DNA from: CADEEN01 sp963738425
GTDB lineage: Bacteria; Pseudomonadota; Gammaproteobacteria; Burkholderiales; Burkholderiaceae_C
Reading direction: 5' to 3'
Length of the DNA: 64,000 nt
NCBI GenBank assembly: GCA_963738425.1
Contig: CAVTWT010000039.1
Coordinates: forward strand, 1 to 64,000
The notes under the pieces are model-generated. The model saw only the letters and a list, made by a program, of their open reading frames with translations, did not search any database and had not been told where the DNA came from. Shown one piece after another: positions 45,752-56,608 of the stretch; position 1 is the first letter of the stretch, and every line of letters starts with the position of its first letter. A program made the position numbers and the translations under genes.

Positions 45752-46912
45752 ATGAACATGCAACCGCTCGTCGATTGGTCCCCACTGCTGCGCATGGCGC
45801 TGCTGGGCATCGCCATCGCGCTCGGCCCGTTGCTGTGGGTGTGGCTGCGCCACCGCGGCGCCTCGACCACCAAACGCCTGCATGCGCTGACGCTGCTGAC
45901 CTTGTTCCTGACCTTCGACCTGGTGCTGTTCGGTGCCTTCACGCGCTTGTCGGACTCCGGCCTCGGCTGCCCCGATTGGCCCGGCTGTTATGGCAGCGCC
46001 AGCCCGATCGGCGCAAAAGCGGAGATCCATGCAGCGCAGAGTGCCATGCCGACGGGACCGGTGACGCAGGGCAAGGCCTGGGTCGAGATGGTGCATCGCT
46101 ATCTGGCCACCGCCGTCGGCGTGCTGATCCTGGTCATGACCGCGATGGCGTGGTGGTTGCGGAACAAGGCCGCCTCGCCATCGCCGTGGTGGGCGACGCT
46201 CACCCTGGTCTGGGTCATCGCACAAGGCGCGTTCGGTGCGCTCACCGTGACGATGAAGCTCTACCCCGCGATCGTCACGCTGCATTTGCTCGGCGGCATC
46301 GGCTTGCTCGTGTTGCTGGCGGTGCAAGACCAGGTCTTTGCACCGCGCCCACTGCGGTTGTCGAAAGCCTTGTCGATCGGGGCGTGGACGACGGCAGCGC
46401 TCGTCGTCGTGCAAATCACCCTCGGCGGCTGGGTCAGCACGAACTACGCCGTGCTGGCCTGCCGCGAGTTCCCGCTCTGCCAGGGCCAGTGGTGGCCGCC
46501 GATGGACTTCGAGCACGCCTTCACCGTGCAGCGCGAGCTCGGTGAGACAGCGTCGGGCAGCTACTTGCCCTTTGCCGCACTGACGGCGATCCACGTCACG
46601 CACCGTGTGGCTGCCGCCTTGGTGGTCGGGGCGATGCTGTGGCTGGCATGGCGGCTCGCTGCCACGGGTGACGTCACACTGCGTCGCTTTGCCGCCGGCA
46701 TCGCCGCACTCGCGGCCTTGCAGTTGGCCACCGGCCTGTCGAACGTCGTGCTTGGCTGGCCGATCGTCGCTGCGCTGCTGCACACCGGCGGCGCGGCGCT
46801 GTTGGCGGTGCTCCTGGCGACGCTGCTGGCACGTGCACACGTTCAACCGCAGGCGCTGGCGCGCCAACACGAACCGGGTTGGCCGGTGGTTCAAAATCGC
46901 AGCGCCGTATGA
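45752..46912 (+). CDS. ctaA: heme A synthase (CtaA/Cox15)
   Basis: A 386-residue eight-helix membrane enzyme oxidising heme O to heme A. Motifs: FDLVLFGAFTRLSDSGLGCP, DWPGCYGSASP, KAWVEMVHRYLATAVGVLIL (heme His), VTMKLYPAIVTLHLLGGIGL, QITLGGWVSTNYAVLACREF and IHVTHRVAAALVVGAM. The stop overlaps the ctaB start (ATGA). Confidence 0.95.
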   Translation: MNMQPLVDWSPLLRMALLGIAIALGPLLWVWLRHRGASTTKRLHALTLLTLFLTFDLVLFGAFTRLSDSGLGCPDWPGCYGSASPIGAKAEIHAAQSAMPTGPVTQGKAWVEMVHRYLATAVGVLILVMTAMAWWLRNKAASPSPWWATLTLVWVIAQGAFGALTVTMKLYPAIVTLHLLGGIGLLVLLAVQDQVFAPRPLRLSKALSIGAWTTAALVVVQITLGGWVSTNYAVLACREFPLCQGQWWPPMDFEHAFTVQRELGETASGSYLPFAALTAIHVTHRVAAALVVGAMLWLAWRLAATGDVTLRRFAAGIAALAALQLATGLSNVVLGWPIVAALLHTGGAALLAVLLATLLARAHVQPQALARQHEPGWPVVQNRSAV

Positions 46913-47808
46913 CAACGACCGCCACTGCGCCCATCACCGCCGCATCGCCCTCGCGCGTACGGCAGTTCTACGTGCTGACCAAGCCGCGCGTGGTGCAACT
47001 CATCGTCTTTTGCGCCGTCATCGGCATGCTGCTCGCCCAGCCCGGCTGGCCCGATTGGCGATCGGTGCTGGTCGCGGCGGCCGGCATCTGGCTCGTCGCG
47101 GCGGCCGCGGCTGCGTTCAACTGCATCGTGGAGCAGCGCATCGACGCGCGCATGGCGCGCACCGCCTGGCGGCCCACCGCCAAGGGCGAACTCACGAACA
47201 CGCAAACGCTGCTGTTCTCGTCGGTGCTGTGCGTCCTCGGCTGCGCCGTGCTGTGGTGGTGGGTGAATCCGCTGACGATGTGGCTGACGCTGGCCACCTT
47301 CGTCGGCTACGCCATCGTCTACACCGTGCTGCTCAAGCCAGCGACGCCGCAGAACATCGTCATCGGCGGTGCTTCGGGTGCGATGCCGCCGCTGCTGGGC
47401 TGGGCCGCGATGCGCGGCGAGATGGGCGCCGAGGCCTGGCTGCTGGTGCTGATCATCTTCGTCTGGACGCCACCGCACTTCTGGGCGCTGGCGCTGTACC
47501 GTGCCGACGACTACGCGCGTGCCGGCCTGCCGATGCTGCCGGTGACGCACGGCAATCAGTTCACGCGTCTGCAAATCCTGCTCTACACGCTGGTGCTGTT
47601 CGCGGCCTCGCTGCTGCCGTTCATTCAAGGCATGAGCGGCGTCGTCTATCTGGTCGCGGCGGTCGCGCTCGGCTTGTGGTTTCTCGTGCTGGCGTGGCGC
47701 TTGTGGCGCGCCTACAGCGAGGCGCTGGCGCGGCGTACATTCCGCTTCTCCATCTGGTACCTGGCGCTGTTGTTTGCGGCGCTGCTGGTCGATCACTACG
47801 TCGTCTGA
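46909..47808 (+). CDS. ctaB: protoheme IX farnesyltransferase (heme O synthase)
   Basis: A 299-residue UbiA-family prenyltransferase adding farnesyl to heme B. The Asp-rich substrate site is FNCIVEQRIDARMARTAWRP and the second motif GGASGAMPPLLGWAAMRGEM with IFVWTPPHFWALALYRADDY. The start overlaps ctaA and the stop overlaps the sco gene (TGATG). Confidence 0.96.
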   Translation: MTTTATAPITAASPSRVRQFYVLTKPRVVQLIVFCAVIGMLLAQPGWPDWRSVLVAAAGIWLVAAAAAAFNCIVEQRIDARMARTAWRPTAKGELTNTQTLLFSSVLCVLGCAVLWWWVNPLTMWLTLATFVGYAIVYTVLLKPATPQNIVIGGASGAMPPLLGWAAMRGEMGAEAWLLVLIIFVWTPPHFWALALYRADDYARAGLPMLPVTHGNQFTRLQILLYTLVLFAASLLPFIQGMSGVVYLVAAVALGLWFLVLAWRLWRAYSEALARRTFRFSIWYLALLFAALLVDHYVV

Positions 47809-48391
47809 TGATGCAACGCCGCTCTATCCTGTTGACCACGCTCGCGCTGGCCGCCTGCAGCGCCGAAAAACCCAAGCCGGCGTTCAAGAACATCGACATC
47901 ACCGGCGCCGCCTATGCGAAGGCGCTGTCGCTGCCCGACGCCGACGGCAAGACACGGACGCTCGCTGACTTCAGCGGCAAGGTGGTCATTGTCTTCTTCG
48001 GCTTCGCTCAGTGCCCGGACGTCTGCCCGAGCACGCTGGCCGAGATCGCCGAAGTTCGTCAGAAGCTCGGCGCTGCCGGCGCGAAAGTGCAGCCGGTGTT
48101 CATCACGGTCGATCCCGAGCGCGACACCGCCCAGGTGCTCAAGGAGTATGTGCGCTCCTTCGGCGACGACGTGGTTGCCTTGCGCGGCACGCTCGAACAA
48201 ACGCAGGCCGCCGCGCGCGACTTCAAGGTTTTCTTCGGCAAGGTACCGGGCAAGACCGAAGGCAGCTACACGATCGACCACACCGCCGGGTCGTTCGTCT
48301 TCGACCCGAAGGGCCAGGTGCGTTTGTTCGTCCGTTACGGCGGCGGCGCCGACGCGCTGGCGTCGGACCTCAAGCTGCTGCTCGAAGGAGC

Positions 48392-48395
<4 letters not shown>
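47808..48395 (+). CDS. SCO1/SenC-family copper chaperone, lipoprotein
   Basis: A 195-residue periplasmic protein delivering copper to the CuA site of subunit II. A lipobox LAAC follows the short signal (MQRRSILLTTLALAAC). The core is VIVFFGFAQCPDVCPSTLAE (CxxxC copper ligands) and the third ligand His in YTIDHTAGSFVFDPKGQ. Two adjacent ATGs at 47808 and 47811; the former overlaps the ctaB stop. The 3' end overlaps convergent rpoH by 4 bp. Confidence 0.95.
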
Positions 48396-49360
<965 letters not shown>

Positions 49361-49385
49361 TCCGAGGAGCCCGGGTTCCAAAATA

Positions 49386-49412
49386 TTAGCACTCTCGCGC
49401 GGAGAGTGCTGA
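49386..49412. promoter_or_regulatory. CIRCE operator (HrcA binding site) upstream of rpoH
   Basis: TTAGCACTC, nine bases (TCGCGCGGA), then GAGTGCTGA. The CIRCE consensus is TTAGCACTC-N9-GAGTGCTAA, so there is one mismatch in the 18 arm positions. It begins 26 bp upstream of the rpoH ATG. On the minus strand TAATAT overlaps its rpoH-proximal arm and could be a -10 box, so that HrcA bound here would block transcription. Confidence 0.9.
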
Positions 49413-49471
49413 CGGCTGTGATGTCAGGCGGCCAAATGGCAAAAAATGTGATTTGATAGACGTCGAGATGA

Positions 49472-49491
49472 AAGTGTGCGCACCCACACTT
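49472..49491 (-). terminator. possible short hairpin after the histidine kinase gene
   Basis: AAGTGTG-GGTGCG-CACACTT forms a 7-bp stem just downstream of the kinase stop (minus strand), followed by TTCATC rather than a clear U-run. Weak terminator candidate between the kinase gene and the rpoH control region. Confidence 0.35.
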
Positions 49492-49498
49492 AATATTC

Positions 49499-52400
49499 TC
49501 AGCCGAAGTGCGTATCTAGCTGGTCGAGCACGCTGTCCACCGCGGACAGGAATGTCGGCACGTTGACCGGCTTGGTCAGGTAGTGCGTGGCGCCTGCGGC
49601 AATGGCCTGCGAGATGCGGGCCTCGGTGGCGTCGGCCGAAACCACGATCACCGGGATGTCGGCGGTGTCGGCGCCGGCCTGCAGGTGCCGCAGCAGCTCC
49701 AGGCCGTCGATGTCGGGCAGTTGCATGTCCAGCAGCACGAGGCTCGGCCGGCGGCGTTTGATCGCCGCCAGCCCATCCAGGCCCAGCGTGGAGATCTCCA
49801 GCTCGACCTGCGGCCGCAGCGCGAGGATGCCGCGCATGACCTCGGCGTTGGTCTCGTTGTCTTCGACGTAGTGAATGACGCGCCGCCGGTAGGCCGCGGG
49901 CGCGACCAGGTCGTTGTCGTCGCCATCCAAGCGGGGCGCCGGCGCCACCGCGGCGCGCGGCAGCTCGAGCGTGAAGGTCGAGCCCATGCCGACGGAGGAG
50001 CGCGCCTGCAACGTGCCGCCCATCAGCTCGGCCAGTCGCAGGCTGATGACCAAGCCGATGCCTGTGCCTTCGATGGGCCCGCTCTCCTGACCCAGGCGGT
50101 TGAAGGGCTGGAACAGTTGCGCCAGTTGCTGCGGGTTCATCCCCGCACCGGTGTCGATGACGTCGAGCGCGATGCGACCCTCGTCGGCCATGCGGCTGGC
50201 GACGATGACGCTGCCGCCGTCGACGTTGTACTTGACAGCGTTGGACAGCAGGTTGGTGAGAATCTGTTTGACGCGCGTCGCATCGCCGATCACGGCCTGC
50301 GCGCCGAGACTCAGGTGCACGTCGATGCGGACGTGGCGCTTGTCGGCGCTCTGCTGGACCAGCGCTTGTGCCGCGGCGACGAGCTCGGCCAGATCCAGCG
50401 TGCGCGGTTCGAGATCGACATGGCCCGACTCGATGCGCGAGAGATCCAGCGTGTCGTTGATCATGTGCAGCAAGTGCCAGCCGGCCTGACGCATCTGCGC
50501 CGTCCAATCGAGCTGGTGCGGCGCCAGCGCCTGCTTGCGATCGAGTTCGAGCAACTGCGTGAAGCCGAGCAGTGCGTTCAACGGCGTGCGCAGCTCGTGG
50601 CTCATGCGCGACAGGAACTCGCTTTTCGCGCGGTTCGCGGCTTCGGCGCCTTCGCGCGCGCGCTGTGCTTCTTCGAGTGCGAGGTGCTCGGTGATGTCCT
50701 CGATCACCCAGACCATGCGCCGCGGCTCGTTGTTCGTCGCCGTACGCAGCACGCTGATCGAGGCGCGGGCTGCGATGACGCGGCCATCGCCGGCCACGCA
50801 GCGCAACGGGCTGCGTGCCATGGGGATCTCACCAGCAAGCAGCCGCGCGCACGCGACACTGACGGCCTCGCGATCGTCGGCATGCAGCACACGAAGGATG
50901 GGCGTGCTGGCCAGACGCTCGCTGGTCGTGCCGAGCAGTTCGCGCAGGTACGGGTTGGCTTCGCGGATGCGGCCTTCGATGTCGGTGTAGGCCACTCCGA
51001 TCGGCGCGTGGTCGAGGATGCTGCGAAGCCGCTGCTGACTCTCGCGCAGCGCCATCGCGGTGCGTTGGCGTTGCGTGGCTTCGGCTTGCAACTCGGTGCT
51101 GCGCTGCTGCAGTTCAGCGGTGCGCAGGGTCACTGCGGCTTCGATGCGTCGTGCTCGGCCGGTGATGGTGAGCAGCAGTGCGCCGAGCATCGATGCGCTG
51201 GCCAAGCTGACCAGCGCGAGTGGCCAGGTGCGGCCGATGCCGCGTGAACCTGCTGCGCTGGCGCTCGCGGTCACGCGCAGATCCCACTGGCGTGACGCCA
51301 ACGGCAGCGACGCCGTGTGCAGGCGCGCCGGCGCCTCGATCTTGTCGCAGCCGTCGGGGCCGGCGAGCACACGCGCGCCCGGCTCGGCGTCGTTGTCGAT
51401 CAGGCAGAGCCGAGTGCCGCCGGCAGGCGGTCGCGCAGCGCCACCAGCCAGTTGCTCCGGCCGCACGGCGGCGAAAACGACGCCGCGCGATGCGCGTGCG
51501 CGTTGCTCCGCGGTCTGCGGGTCGCCGCGGTACAGGGCCTGGTAGATGACGACGCCGCGGCCGCCCTGCGACAGCGTGAACGCCGCGTGTCGCCACCGGC
51601 CGGCCGGTTTGTGTGGCTCGATCGATGGCGGAGCGCGCACGCGCGATCGAACGCGCGTTGACGCCCAGCGCGGTAGCGTTTGCCGACATCGGTTCGATGT
51701 AGCGGATCAGGACCAGTGGATCGTCGGCCGCCGGAGGTTTGCCGTCTTGCCACCGTTCGATGGCGCGATAGCCGGCCAATCCGGCTGCGCGCTGCCGCGC
51801 TTCGTAGGCGGCGACGTCGGCGCGCTCGACGAGGTCGGACAGGCCCAGTGCGGCAATGCCCGGCGCGGCTAGCGTCCACGGCAGCGCGGCGCGCCCGAAA
51901 CGTCTCCTGGTCGAGATAGGGCGCCGCTTCGGCCAGGCCACGCATCGCCTCGAGGGCGCGCAACGGCTCCTGCAACTGCGAAGTCAAGATGTGGGTGGCG
52001 TTGTCGGCGTCGCGCTGGAAGGCGCGCTGCATACGTTCTTCTTCGCTGCGGATCGACTCGGCGATGCCAAGGCCCATGACGGCGGTGGCAATGGCCAGCG
52101 GCAGCGCCACCGCCCAGCGCCGCGGCGCCCAGGCATCGCGCGGCGTGGCGATGAAGGCCCAGGCGATCGGCGCGCCGATCAGCACGCCCAGCGTGTCGCC
52201 GATCCACCACGCGCCCCACGTGGCTGGCGCCGCCGCAGCGGTGATCGTGCCGCCAGCCACCAGCACCAGCACTGCAATGCTGGCGCTCGTCAGGCAGGCC
52301 AGCGGCGTCACCATCAACATGAAGCGCGCCAGATCGGCCGGCTCCGACAGCAGCAGCGGCATCGAGACGAAACGGCGCACCAGCCAAGCACCGACAGCGG

Positions 52401-52734
52401 CCTGCAGCGCCGCACCGGCGCTGGTGCCGATCCAGGTCGCAACAACCGCGGCGCTCAACGTCGTGCTGGCCGAGACATGCGACAGGTTGGCCGCCAGCGC
52501 TGCCGCGGCGACAGCGGCGACCGCCCAGCGGCCCCACACGAACACGGCGGCCAGGCCGACACCCGCCGCGGGAAACAGCGGCGAGGCGTTGCTGGGCTGG
52601 ATCGCAAGCAACAGGCCGACGCGGGCCATCAGCAGGTAGGTCGCGAAGGTGATCGCAAAGACCGCCCAAGCCGGCAGCGGCACGTCCACCCCGCCGCCAA
52701 TGCGGCGCGGCGCTGACGGGGTTTCCTGCGGCAC
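49499..52734 (-). pseudogene. hybrid sensor histidine kinase (MASE1-CHASE-PAS-HisKA-HATPase-REC), frameshifted
   Basis: Large membrane sensor. The N-terminal MASE1-like multi-helix domain (FAITFATYLLMARVGLLLAI) is followed by a CHASE-type periplasmic domain and a PAS domain (RLRSILDHAPIGVAYTDIEG). The kinase core follows: FLSRMSHELRTPLNALLGFT (phospho-His), NLLSNAVKYN, DTGAGM and GTGIGLVISLRL. A receiver domain comes last (VLLDMQLPDIDGLELLRHLQ phospho-Asp, Lys in LTKPVNV). The frame changes near 51900 and 51630, both inside the CHASE domain. The likely GTG start at 52734 lies 12 bp after the ychF stop. The sensed signal is unknown. Confidence 0.85.
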
Positions 52735-52745
52735 GGTGGACGAAC

Positions 52746-53840
52746 TCAGACGTTGAACAAGAAGTTCAACACGTCGCCATCGTGCACCACGTACTCCTTG
52801 CCTTCGGCGCGCATCTTGCCGGCGTCTTTGGCGCCCTGTTCGCCCTTGAAGGCGATGAAGTCGGCAAACGCAATCGTCTGCGCGCGGATGAAGCCACGCT
52901 CGAAGTCGGTGTGAATCACGCCGGCCGCTTGCGGCGCGGTGTCGCCGACGTGGATCGTCCAGGCGCGCACTTCCTTCACGCCCGCGGTGAAGTAGGTCTG
53001 CAGGCCGAGCAGCTTGAAGGCGGCACGAATCAGGCGGTTCAGGCCCGGCTCGGTCTGCCCCATCTCGGCCAGGAACATCGTCTTGTCTTCGTCGCTCATG
53101 TCGGCCAGCTCGGCCTCGGTCTTGGCACAGATGGCCACCACCGGCGCGTTGTGTTTGGCCGCGAACTCGTTCAAGCGGTCGAGAAAGGGGTTGTTCGCGA
53201 AGCCCGATTCGGAGACGTTGCCGACGAACATCGCCGGCTTGGCCGTGATCAAGCACAGCGGCTTGAGGACGACGCGCTCTTCCTTGCTGAAGTCGATGCC
53301 GCGCACCGGCAGGCCCTGATTGAGCGCCGCGTCGCACTTCTTCAGCACATCGACCAGGCGTTGCGCCTCCTTGTCACCGCCGGCCTTGGCGACTTTGCTG
53401 TAGCGCGCCAGGCTTTTCTCGACGGTGGCCAGGTCGGCCAGGCACAGCTCGGTTTGAATCACCTCGATGTCGGCGATCGGATCGACCTTGCCCGAGACGT
53501 GGATGACGTTCTCGTCTTCGAAGCAGCGCACGACGTTGACGATGGCATCGGTCTCGCGGATGTGCGACAGGAATTGGTTGCCCAGGCCTTCGCCCTTGCT
53601 GGCGCCGGCGACGAGCCCCGCGATGTCGACAAACTCGACGATCGCCGGCACCACACGCTCGGGCTTGACGATCGCTGCGAGCTGCGCCAGGCGAGGGTCC
53701 GGCAGCTCGACGACGCCGACATTCGGCTCGATGGTGCAGAAGGGGTAGTTCTCGGCCGCGATGCCGGCTTTGGTCAGCGCGTTGAAAAGAGTGGACTTGC
53801 CGACGTTGGGCAAGCCCACGATGCCGCATTGCAGGCTCAT
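52746..53840 (-). CDS. ychF: redox-regulated ATPase YchF
   Basis: A 364-residue Obg-like P-loop ATPase that binds ribosomes. CGIVGLPNVGKSTLFNALTK (P-loop), VEFVDIAGLVAGASKGEGLG with NQFLSHIRETDAIVNVVRCF, and the C-terminal TGS-like part AGVIHTDFERGFIRAQTIAF with EGKEYVVHDGDVLNFLFNV are diagnostic. Cotranscription with the kinase gene downstream is likely from the 11-bp gap. Confidence 0.97.
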   Translation of the reverse strand: MSLQCGIVGLPNVGKSTLFNALTKAGIAAENYPFCTIEPNVGVVELPDPRLAQLAAIVKPERVVPAIVEFVDIAGLVAGASKGEGLGNQFLSHIRETDAIVNVVRCFEDENVIHVSGKVDPIADIEVIQTELCLADLATVEKSLARYSKVAKAGGDKEAQRLVDVLKKCDAALNQGLPVRGIDFSKEERVVLKPLCLITAKPAMFVGNVSESGFANNPFLDRLNEFAAKHNAPVVAICAKTEAELADMSDEDKTMFLAEMGQTEPGLNRLIRAAFKLLGLQTYFTAGVKEVRAWTIHVGDTAPQAAGVIHTDFERGFIRAQTIAFADFIAFKGEQGAKDAGKMRAEGKEYVVHDGDVLNFLFNV

Positions 53841-53893
53841 GGAAATCTCGATGGAAACAGAGTGGGAATTGTAGGTGGGCCTACCATCGCGGC

Positions 53894-54772
53894 ATGGAAC
53901 TGTTGAGTGCGCACAGCAAGGATCTCGGTGGCGGATTCACCGTGCGACGCCTGCTGCCTTCGGCGGCGCGTCGCGCTGTCGGGCCTTTTGTCTTCTTCGA
54001 CCATTTCGGGCCGATCGAAGTTGCCCCCGACGACAACCACGATGTGCGGCCGCATCCGCACATCGGTCTGGCGACGGTGACTTACCTGTTCGAAGGCGCG
54101 ATGCAGCACAGCGACTCCACCGGCGTTGTGCAGCGCATCGAACCCGGCGCGATCAACTGGATGACATCGGGTCGCGGCGTCGTGCATTCGGAGCGCACGC
54201 CACAGGACTTGCGCGGCCGGCCGCGGCGCAGCCATGGCCTGCAGTTATGGGTGGCATTGCCCGAAGCCGATGAAGAGGTGGCACCCAGTTTCAGCCACAC
54301 GCCCGAGACAGCGATTCCGCGCTGGGCGTGGGGTGGTGTGTCGGCGCGCGTGCTGATCGGCAGCGCGTGGGGTGTGACGTCGCCGGTGCCAACGCGTTCG
54401 GCGACGCTCTATCTCGATCTGCAATTGGCTGCCGGCTCCGCCATCTCGTTGTTGCCGCAGTGGGCACAGGAGCGTGCGCTGTATGCGATCGATGGCGCCT
54501 GCAAGCTGGGCGGCGAGACGGTCGCGCCGCAGACGATGGCGGTGTTGCCAGCGGGAGAAGAGGTGCAGCTGTCGGCGCAAGCCAACACGCGTTGCGTGCT
54601 GATCGGCGGCGCGCCGCTCGGCCATCGCTTCATGTGGTGGAACTTCGTCTCGTCGCACAAAGAGCGCATCGCGCAGGCGGCCGACGATTGGGCCGCGCAA
54701 CCGAACGAAGCGTTTCCTCAGGTCGAAGACGAGACCGAGTTTATCCCTTTGCCAGAGCGCCGGCCGACCTGA
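53894..54772 (+). CDS. pirin-family protein
   Basis: A 292-residue bicupin. The metal site in the N-terminal cupin is DVRPHPHIGLATVTYLFEGA with HSDSTG and VVHSERT. The C-terminal domain includes CVLIGGAPLGHRFMWWNFVS. Family members act as quercetinases or redox cofactors; the role here is not determinable. Divergent from ychF. Confidence 0.92.
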   Translation: MELLSAHSKDLGGGFTVRRLLPSAARRAVGPFVFFDHFGPIEVAPDDNHDVRPHPHIGLATVTYLFEGAMQHSDSTGVVQRIEPGAINWMTSGRGVVHSERTPQDLRGRPRRSHGLQLWVALPEADEEVAPSFSHTPETAIPRWAWGGVSARVLIGSAWGVTSPVPTRSATLYLDLQLAAGSAISLLPQWAQERALYAIDGACKLGGETVAPQTMAVLPAGEEVQLSAQANTRCVLIGGAPLGHRFMWWNFVSSHKERIAQAADDWAAQPNEAFPQVEDETEFIPLPERRPT

Positions 54773-54775
54773 TAA

Positions 54776-54850
54776 CCCCCTCGCTCGCTGCGCGAGCACT
54801 CCCCCGAGGGAAGGGTCAGGCCGACGCTTGGGAGCGGCCCGGCGCTGGCC
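54776..54850 (+). repeat. dispersed intergenic repeat, second full copy
   Basis: CCCCCTCGCTCGCTGCGC, ACTCCCCCGAGGG and CTTGGGAGCGGCCCGGCGCT with GGCC (54827-54850), the same ordered blocks as at 45643-45741. The last 35 bases form the 3' end of the EamA transporter gene (encoding KVRPAPGRSQASA on the minus strand), so the repeat has contributed its C-terminus. Confidence 0.65.
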
Positions 54851-55742
54851 TGACCTTCGGTGTGAGGATCAGCACGTTGCCCGCTACTGCAAGCGCAGCT
54901 CCCAGCCAGGTCAGCGCCACCGGGCGAAAGCCTTCGAACAACGCCGAGACGATCAGCGCGAACACCGGTGTCATCACGCCGACGGTCGAGGCCGCTCCCG
55001 GCCCGACTCGCTCTTGCAGCGCGAGGTAGCACGCGAACGCGATCACCGAGCCGGCGATCGACAGGTAGGCAAGCGATAGCCACCATGATGGCGCCGAGGG
55101 CAGCGTCAGCAACTGGCCGCTGGCCACGGCGACGATGCCCGACAGCGCGGCGCCGTAGACCATGCCCCAGCCAAGTGCGGGCCAGAACGGCAGCTGGTGT
55201 TTCGTATTGCGGCTCGAAGCCAGGCTGCCGATCGAGGACAACAGTACCGCGCCGAGGGTGAACGCCGCGCCGAGGATTGTCTTGTCGCTCTGTGTCACGT
55301 GCGCGAACTCAGGCCAGAAGATCAGCGTCACGCCGACGATGCACAGCGCGCCACCGGCAACGAAGCGCAAGGGGGTCGGCGTGCGCCACAGCAGCCAGGC
55401 GCCGACGCCGTTGACGAGAGGCGAGGCCGAGTAGCCGATGGCCACCAGGCCCGAAGGCACATGCTTTTCGCCGTGATAGACGCACAGGTAAGCCAGCGAG
55501 TACATGAACACACCTTGCAGTGCGAGCAGCGCGTGCTGGCGCGCTGTGCAATGCAAGCGGTCGCCGCGCATCGCCGCGAAGGTCAGCACGAGCGCGCCGG
55601 CCAAGCCGAAACGCAGCGCGACACCGAACTCGGGCGTGGTGTGGGCGAGCTGGTAGAGGATGGCATGCCACGTCGTGCTCCAGATGGCCACGGCTATGAC
55701 GAACAGCTGCCAGGTCGGCAGCCTGCGTTGACTCGCGTTCAC
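54816..55742 (-). CDS. EamA/DMT-family transporter
   Basis: A 308-residue, ten-helix drug/metabolite transporter-type protein with two EamA repeats (TWQLFVIAVAIWSTTWHAIL ...; LGAAFTLGAVLLSSIGSLAS ...). LSLAYLSIAGSVIAFACYLA with LQERVGPGAASTVGVMTPVF is typical of the second repeat. The start is a GTG at 55742, one base after the MOSC stop, indicating cotranslation. Substrate unknown. The C-terminal tail derives from the dispersed repeat. Confidence 0.9.
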   Translation of the reverse strand: MNASQRRLPTWQLFVIAVAIWSTTWHAILYQLAHTTPEFGVALRFGLAGALVLTFAAMRGDRLHCTARQHALLALQGVFMYSLAYLCVYHGEKHVPSGLVAIGYSASPLVNGVGAWLLWRTPTPLRFVAGGALCIVGVTLIFWPEFAHVTQSDKTILGAAFTLGAVLLSSIGSLASSRNTKHQLPFWPALGWGMVYGAALSGIVAVASGQLLTLPSAPSWWLSLAYLSIAGSVIAFACYLALQERVGPGAASTVGVMTPVFALIVSALFEGFRPVALTWLGAALAVAGNVLILTPKVRPAPGRSQASA

Positions 55743-55743
55743 G

Positions 55744-56601
55744 TCAGTCGAATGCGAGTTCGGCTTGCACGCCTGCACCCACGCGCAAGCGGTGGCCGAC
55801 GCCGGAAACGATGACAGCGTTCTGCCCGAACGCCAGTGCGCCGCCGACACGGGCGTTGGCGCGGTAGGCGCTCATCGCGGCGGTGACGGTGTGGCCCGGC
55901 ACCGCCGTGGCAGGATCGATGTCGGGAATCGTGCAGCGGCTGCAGGGCTTCACGAGCTTCAGCACGACCGGTCCGTCGGGTGACTCCAGGGTCAGCGTGT
56001 CGATGAAGTCTTCGCCGTGCGCATCGGTCAGGCCGTCGATGACGATGTTTGGCCGGAAGCGCTGCATCGTCACCGCTTCTTGACCCGCCGCTGCCAGACG
56101 ACGATTCAACTCGGCCAACGAGGCGGTGGACAGGACGAGCAACGGGAAGCCATCCGCGAACGCGGTCCGCGCTTCGATCTTGCCGGTCCATTGGGCGCTG
56201 GCCAGGCGCTGCACATCCGGGTTGAAGCGTGCCAATCGCACCGGTTGGCCCAAACAGTCGCTGAACCATTGAGCCGCCAGATCGCCCATGTCGAAAGCAT
56301 CGACGGTGTCGTCCCAGACGCGCACGCGGCAGTCGCCTTCGACGGCGTCGAGTTGCAAATGCAGCGCCAGCATGCCGGGCGCGCGCAGCACCAGATCACT
56401 GGCGCGCAGCTTCGGCTGGATCAGCGCCATGCGCGGCACCTCGCGTTGTGTCACCAGGTCGCCATCGCGATCGACGACCATCCACTCGCGGTCGTACTCG
56501 AAGCCGGTCTCGATCAGTGGCGCTTCATCGACGGCGATGCCGCCGCAGGACTTGATCGGGTGGATGAAGAGCTGGCTGATGCGCAGGTTGTTTTCACTCA
56601 T
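55744..56601 (-). CDS. MOSC-domain protein (YcbX-like)
   Basis: A 285-residue protein with an N-terminal MOSC beta-barrel (ISQLFIHPIKSCGGIAVDEA, GFEYDREWMVVDRDGDLVTQ) and a C-terminal MOSC domain with RFRPNIVIDGL and the conserved Cys in LKLVKPCSRCTIPDIDPATA. Related to molybdenum-cofactor enzymes acting on N-hydroxylated compounds (YcbX, mARC). No ferredoxin domain follows. The IS1595 element is inserted 7 bp upstream of the ATG, now supplying the AGGTGG sequence in the ribosome-site position. Confidence 0.9.
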   Translation of the reverse strand: MSENNLRISQLFIHPIKSCGGIAVDEAPLIETGFEYDREWMVVDRDGDLVTQREVPRMALIQPKLRASDLVLRAPGMLALHLQLDAVEGDCRVRVWDDTVDAFDMGDLAAQWFSDCLGQPVRLARFNPDVQRLASAQWTGKIEARTAFADGFPLLVLSTASLAELNRRLAAAGQEAVTMQRFRPNIVIDGLTDAHGEDFIDTLTLESPDGPVVLKLVKPCSRCTIPDIDPATAVPGHTVTAAMSAYRANARVGGALAFGQNAVIVSGVGHRLRVGAGVQAELAFD

Positions 56602-56608
56602 GCGCCCA
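56601..56608. repeat. left target-site duplication of IS
   Basis: TGCGCCCA, identical to 57663-57670. The first base is also the first base of the MOSC start codon on the minus strand. Confidence 0.9.
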
